Of a stretch of DNA of 64,000 nt, positions 59,905-64,000 are shown one piece after another; the stretch's first letter is position 1, and each line of letters begins with the position of its first letter. Both the position numbers and the translations under genes were made by a program. The notes beneath the pieces were generated by a model. It did not search any database. It was not told the DNA's origin and was given only the letters and a program-made list of their open reading frames with translations. Source of the DNA: Lentihominibacter hominis (GTDB taxonomy: Bacteria; Bacillota; Clostridia; Peptostreptococcales; Anaerovoracaceae); contig NZ_JACRTA010000001.1 in NCBI RefSeq assembly GCF_014385065.1, positions 744,001 through 808,000 on the forward strand, in the 5' to 3' direction.

Positions 59905-60591
59905 TCAAAATTCATATCTAATTTTCTGTGGAAAAGTATGCGTTCCATAAGCAAAATGATTTCCATGTTTCAAATCTTTCAACATCGCATCATCTCCCCG
60001 TTCCTCAGCACCATTGACTGCAGATTTAACAACAGAAGCAAGCCTAACCGCTTTTCTTCCCAAATCATACGCTACAGCCTTTCCCTTCTCCTTATCTGAT
60101 GTTTTTCCGTAAGTGGCGACCCATCCGGCGTCAATAAAATTATGACAGCTGTAAAAACTCTGCATTGCCTGCAAAGTACTGACAACACCTGCACTTCCGC
60201 AGGTGATAGCTGACACAGTAATCTTTCCATCCCCAACCGGCATATATGCCAGCGCTCTGTCCATTATAGCCTTACACTGAGCGGAAACGCTGTAAAAATA
60301 TACCGGTACGCCGAATATCACAATATCTGCAGTTTCTATTTCATCATAAACATCTTTTATGAAATCATCTCCGCAGACACATTGTCCTGTCTTGGCGCAG
60401 GCCCAGCAGCCTCTGCACATTTTAAAATTTTCAGCAGCCGCATCACATACTCCCATCAGCTTCGTACTGACATGAACTCCGCCGTCTGTATTCATCGAAA
60501 GGCAGCCTGCCAATACCTCATCAAGAAGCTGTTCTGTATTTCGCCCTTTTCGGGGACTTGTATTTATGGCAAAAACTTTTATTCTTTCCAT
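59905..60591 (-). CDS. Flavodoxin-fold NAD(P)H-dependent oxidoreductase
   Basis: This 228-residue FMN-binding protein has phosphate loop INTSPRKGRNTEQLLDEV, Cys-rich MCRGCWACAKTGQC (a possible redox or cluster site) and GVPVYFYSVSAQCKAIMDR. Relatives reduce quinones, azo dyes or iron-sulphur partners. The start lies 5 bp after the LTA-synthase-like stop, so it is last in that operon. Substrate unknown. Confidence 0.85.
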   Translation of the reverse strand: MERIKVFAINTSPRKGRNTEQLLDEVLAGCLSMNTDGGVHVSTKLMGVCDAAAENFKMCRGCWACAKTGQCVCGDDFIKDVYDEIETADIVIFGVPVYFYSVSAQCKAIMDRALAYMPVGDGKITVSAITCGSAGVVSTLQAMQSFYSCHNFIDAGWVATYGKTSDKEKGKAVAYDLGRKAVRLASVVKSAVNGAEERGDDAMLKDLKHGNHFAYGTHTFPQKIRYEF

Positions 60592-60596
60592 TTGCT

Positions 60597-62582
60597 TTAT
60601 TCCGTTGTGCTCAGAATCTCCTTATTTTTTTCGACCTGACTTATCTTCATCTTTGAAACATCTTCAGGATCAACTTCCTCCTTCAAAGCCAGTATAGTAG
60701 GTCCCAGATATACCGTACTCAATATCTCTCCATCCAGGGACACTTTACTGTATTCAGTGAAATTCTGCCCCTTGATATAATAATTTTCTCCGATCTTAAC
60801 TATTTCATCTATTTTGATATCCTTAACACCCATCTTGAGATTTGTAGCCTTATATGGATTTTTTCCTCCATAAATATACTGCTTGCCATACAACATATCA
60901 TAGGCCAGAGATTCAAGACCGCTCAGATAATCATTATCATCTTTATGACTTTGTTGATATTTGTTTATCATTCCCACTGATATGCCGAGTCTGTCTAAAA
61001 CTTCCGATGTCAAGTTGTATGCATACAGATCCTGATCTTCTTTTTCCATGCCGAAGTTATTCCATATTATATACTGAGTCTGATACAAAGAACCGTTTTT
61101 CATCATATCTTCCGTCATATCCAGTGCCGGAAGATGATCTCCATACATTACCAGAATAACATCTTCATCATAATTAGCCAAAGTATCAGTCAATTCTTTG
61201 ACGAATAAATCCATCTCGTATACCTGATTAGCATAATACTCATATGTCCACTTCTGTTCTTCTGATTCAGCCTTGGTAACTGTAACAGCAGGATCTTCTA
61301 TTACCTGTTCCGTCGGATACTTTCCGTGACCTTGAACCGAAATAGTATATATATAATCTGATCCGTCCGTACTTTCAAGAGCATCCATTATCTGTTCTGT
61401 AAGGATAGAATCTTTTGCCCAGTTCTTAGGAGTCTTCATAACATTATTCATATATTCCAAACTTGTAAAAGTATCAAACCCCATATTTGAAAATACTTTA
61501 TTTCTTCCGTAGAAGACACCTCTGTGATTATGTATAGCATGAGACGAATATCCCAGAGTTTTCAGATCATTAGGCGTAGTCTCACACGTTGTCTTTCTCA
61601 ATATTTCCTTATATGGATATTCCCCGGGTCCAAAAAACTTAACGCTGATGCCCGTCATAACTTCAAATTCCACATTAGCAGTACCTGCTCCTACAGCGGG
61701 TACTGTCAGATATCCTGAAGAATATTCTTTCATAAGCTGCCTGTAATTAGGTATAGGATCCTTTGAATATTCAAGCCCTTCTACCAAAGTAGGGTCGATG
61801 AAAGATTCAAGTTGCAGAAATAAAATATTAGGTTTGCTTTTCACGTCCGTATTATCATCTTCTCCCGGCGTATATATATTGTCATCTCCTAATTCACCGT
61901 CCTCAAAAATACTCTTTATCTGATTTTCAGAATATCCTGATGGTTTGCTTACCCCCTTATCCATCCATGTCACAAGAAAACAGTAAGGCACTCCATTATC
62001 TCTGTATCCATAAGCGAGATTTCCAAAGAAAGTATCCAGTACTCCTGTTCTTATAGCCAGCTGAAAAGCTCCGAAAGTACCAATGGCAATTATTGCTATA
62101 GCTGCGATTGCCTTTTTATAATTCACTTTATTCTTAAGCTTTGGGGCTTTTCTGTATAAAAATATTATTGCAAGAACTAAGGCCAGTACCCCTGCTATAG
62201 CCAGCACCAAAGTCGTCACGGAAAAATAATTGGAAACAATGGATAGCCCATCTTCCAAACTTTTCAGATCATATACAGTAAACGGCGTCATTCTGTTAGA
62301 CAATATCACTCCGTTTACTATCCCCAGCGTAAGCCATATCAAAGACAGCATACACATGGCAAAAACTCTTCTCCTAAAAAGCAATGCCAAAGATATAACC
62401 GCCCATATCATTAATACGTTGCATAAAAATACCAAAGGACTCTGTATCATAAAGGCAATGCTGCTTATAAGAGAATGCCTTGCAAGAGTTTCTATAATAA
62501 GATTTAAGACCACTGCTGTAACAAACAGCAATACGATATAATTTTTCAGATATTTATTGTAAAACGCTTTCAGTTTCTCCAT
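60597..62582 (-). CDS. LTA-synthase-family sulfatase (polyglycerol phosphate type)
   Basis: This 661-residue protein starts at the ATG after GGGAGA, 5 bp downstream of rsmA. Five N-terminal membrane helices (~12-190) anchor an extracellular sulfatase-fold domain (NILFLQLESFIDPTLVEG, catalytic-type Thr in VGAGTANVEFEVMTG, YGDHLPALD). This is the design of LtaS, which polymerises glycerol phosphate on the outer membrane face. Other family members modify other surface polymers. Confidence 0.88.
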   Translation of the reverse strand: MEKLKAFYNKYLKNYIVLLFVTAVVLNLIIETLARHSLISSIAFMIQSPLVFLCNVLMIWAVISLALLFRRRVFAMCMLSLIWLTLGIVNGVILSNRMTPFTVYDLKSLEDGLSIVSNYFSVTTLVLAIAGVLALVLAIIFLYRKAPKLKNKVNYKKAIAAIAIIAIGTFGAFQLAIRTGVLDTFFGNLAYGYRDNGVPYCFLVTWMDKGVSKPSGYSENQIKSIFEDGELGDDNIYTPGEDDNTDVKSKPNILFLQLESFIDPTLVEGLEYSKDPIPNYRQLMKEYSSGYLTVPAVGAGTANVEFEVMTGISVKFFGPGEYPYKEILRKTTCETTPNDLKTLGYSSHAIHNHRGVFYGRNKVFSNMGFDTFTSLEYMNNVMKTPKNWAKDSILTEQIMDALESTDGSDYIYTISVQGHGKYPTEQVIEDPAVTVTKAESEEQKWTYEYYANQVYEMDLFVKELTDTLANYDEDVILVMYGDHLPALDMTEDMMKNGSLYQTQYIIWNNFGMEKEDQDLYAYNLTSEVLDRLGISVGMINKYQQSHKDDNDYLSGLESLAYDMLYGKQYIYGGKNPYKATNLKMGVKDIKIDEIVKIGENYYIKGQNFTEYSKVSLDGEILSTVYLGPTILALKEEVDPEDVSKMKISQVEKNKEILSTTE

Positions 62583-62587
62583 CTGTC

Positions 62588-63463
62588 TTATCTCCCATAA
62601 CAAGCAGCCACGCTGTTGGCGATGGCAGCAAATTCTTTTATATCCAGGGTCTCTGCCCTTCTGTTAAACTCAATTCCTGTTTCTGATAATATCTCTCTGA
62701 TCTGATCTTTAGACAGCCCGCAAACTCCTGTGAGAGAATTTAAAAGTGTTTTTCTTCTCTGCCCGAATCCATGCTTTATACAGGAAAAAAAAACCTTTTC
62801 GCTTATTAAATCCACCGGCCTCTCTTTTCTTACGGAAAGCTGCAAAACTGTGGAATCAACCTTCGGCCGAGGAACAAATACTTCCTTGGGAACAGAAGTT
62901 ACCTGATGGACATCGCAATAATATTGCACTGCTACAGACAGTGCCCCGTAGGTTTTCCCTCCCGGAGATGATTTTATCCTGTCAGCTACTTCTTTCTGCA
63001 TCATTATCGTTATGCTGTCAACAGACACGCCTCTTTCCAGAATACTCATAATAATAGGCGTAGTAATATAATACGGCAGATTTCCTATTATCTTGACTCT
63101 GCCGCTGAAAGTTCCGGCTTCTTTTTCTTCATTTATTATTTCATTTATATCTGTCTTCAGGATATCTCTGTTTATCACCTTGATATTGTCGTACCCGCCA
63201 AGTGTCTCGGACAATATAGGTATGAGTTTTTTATCTATCTCCACAGCGATAACTCGCGCAGCTGATTCTGCAGCTGCAGCTGTCAAAACGCCTATTCCCG
63301 GACCTATCTCGATCACAAGATCGTCGGAATTTATTTCCGCTCCGTCTATGATCTTTTCTATCACATTTCTGTCTGTTATGAAATTCTGTCCTAAACTTTT
63401 TGATAGTTTAAAATCGTGTCGTTCTTTTATATCCTGTATTGTAGAAGGTGCATATAATTTCAT
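62588..63463 (-). CDS. rsmA: 16S rRNA dimethyladenosine transferase
   Basis: This 291-residue enzyme uses SAM to dimethylate two adjacent adenines near the 3' end of 16S rRNA during small-subunit maturation. Motifs: LGQNFITDRNVIEKI, VIEIGPGIGVLTAA (SAM loop) and the catalytic IGNLPYYITTP. Its ATG abuts the rnmV stop (TAGATG), the usual rnmV-rsmA coupling of Bacillota. Confidence 0.96.
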   Translation of the reverse strand: MKLYAPSTIQDIKERHDFKLSKSLGQNFITDRNVIEKIIDGAEINSDDLVIEIGPGIGVLTAAAAESAARVIAVEIDKKLIPILSETLGGYDNIKVINRDILKTDINEIINEEKEAGTFSGRVKIIGNLPYYITTPIIMSILERGVSVDSITIMMQKEVADRIKSSPGGKTYGALSVAVQYYCDVHQVTSVPKEVFVPRPKVDSTVLQLSVRKERPVDLISEKVFFSCIKHGFGQRRKTLLNSLTGVCGLSKDQIREILSETGIEFNRRAETLDIKEFAAIANSVAACYGR

Positions 63464-64000
63464 CTATATCTCCCGGATAGCCTTATAAAGTTCTTCTTTA
63501 GTGATCCCAAACTTATTCAGCTTCTGAAGAAAACTTTTTCCGTTACTGTATCCTATGCCAAGCGATTTGCCTGCAAACTGTCTTCTAAGCGCCGAATCCG
63601 CTTGTCCCACAAGACCTGCCGCTACCATATCATCAATGGTAAACTCCTGTCCTCCTACAGATTCCTCCAGTAAACAATGCGCCTTCTCAAGAGCGCTTCT
63701 TATACTTTCCGAAGATGCATTTTCTATGCCTATGTCTCCATTTTTTTCTGCGTCACTTCTGTCTAAAAACGCTTCTTTGGCATCGGGGAATCTCTTCATA
63801 AGTCGCTGTCTTATCTGTCTTCCTGCGTGATCGGGATCTGTAAATACTATTATTCCTTTTTCTCGATACGCTTTCTCTATAAGAGACCAGGTCTTTTCTG
63901 TTATACCATACCCATGTGTTTCTATTGTGACGGCATCTACACTTTTTTTAATGGCAGCCGTGTCATCACGTCCCTCGACGATAATGATTTCTTTGATCTT
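63464..64000 (-). CDS. rnmV: Ribonuclease M5, 5' end beyond window
   Basis: 179 codons are open to the window edge, which begins at KIKEIIIVEGRDDTAA, so only the start codon region is missing. Toprim motifs EGRDD and FTDPDHAGRQIR identify RNase M5, which matures the 5S rRNA. The C-terminal domain ends ELYKAIREI. An internal ATG would leave out the Toprim core and is not the start. Confidence 0.93.
   Translation of the reverse strand, partial: KIKEIIIVEGRDDTAAIKKSVDAVTIETHGYGITEKTWSLIEKAYREKGIIVFTDPDHAGRQIRQRLMKRFPDAKEAFLDRSDAEKNGDIGIENASSESIRSALEKAHCLLEESVGGQEFTIDDMVAAGLVGQADSALRRQFAGKSLGIGYSNGKSFLQKLNKFGITKEELYKAIREI

Overview
The window looks like chromosome of a low-G+C anaerobic Clostridia-type Bacillota. 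The signs are a four-subunit 2-oxoacid:ferredoxin oxidoreductase, a lysine riboswitch on dapA, an exosporium-type collagen-like protein, the RNase M5-RsmA gene pair and a Tn916/Tn1549-type conjugative element. I do not claim a species.

Left chromosomal part (1-29.3 kb). Two tandem paralogous YtcJ-type amidohydrolases (the first cut by the window edge) lie divergent from an AraC-type regulator, followed by an APC permease. A second APC permease plus a third amidohydrolase form an operon at 16.7-20.0 kb, divergent from a MerR regulator fused to a zinc ribbon and a methyltransferase-like domain. The two permeases are clear paralogs, so this is a twice-built uptake-and-hydrolysis module. Between the two sets lie a 1,495-residue secreted protein (M30-like zincin, chitobiase-type and PPC domains, a papain-family peptidase whose halves are in permuted order, Ig-like domains), a riboswitch-controlled dapA, a BclB-like collagen protein, and a compact carrier-protein/AMP-ligase/BtrH-like acyltransferase cassette. 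After these come an MFS exporter, an IS200 remnant, the porCDAB operon, ybaK, a GNAT acetyltransferase and three small pseudopilin-like proteins whose mRNA may be leaderless.

Integrated element (about 29.4-59.8 kb). A roughly 30-kb ICE sits between two convergent chromosomal terminators. Its backbone is visibly richer in G+C than the chromosome. It has a DUF6017 replication-type protein, PcfB, VirD4, Maff2, a VirB6-like protein, PrgI, VirB4, a CHAP hydrolase, TopB, an ArdA-ArdC-YodL fusion, a TTRAP-like protein, a Cys-rich protein, relaxase, MobC, an XRE regulator, and Tn916-type sigma factor, HTH, Xis and Int. The AT-rich cargo (51.5-56.7 kb) is a BceAB-type ABC transporter with its own two-component system and a small membrane protein, probably for resistance to a cell-wall-active peptide. 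Repeats within the ICE include a 100-bp inverted pair (42.9 and 50.5 kb, oriT-like), a 112-bp direct pair (29.6 and 48.4 kb), and integrase arm-type sites at both ends. A structured non-coding region precedes xis.

Right chromosomal part (59.8-64 kb). A minus-strand operon reads rnmV (cut by the edge), rsmA, an LTA-synthase-family sulfatase and a flavodoxin-fold reductase.

Best candidates for undescribed biology are the permuted protease fusion, the carrier/ligase/BtrH cassette beside the collagen-like protein, the paired ICE repeats and the RNA-like region before xis.
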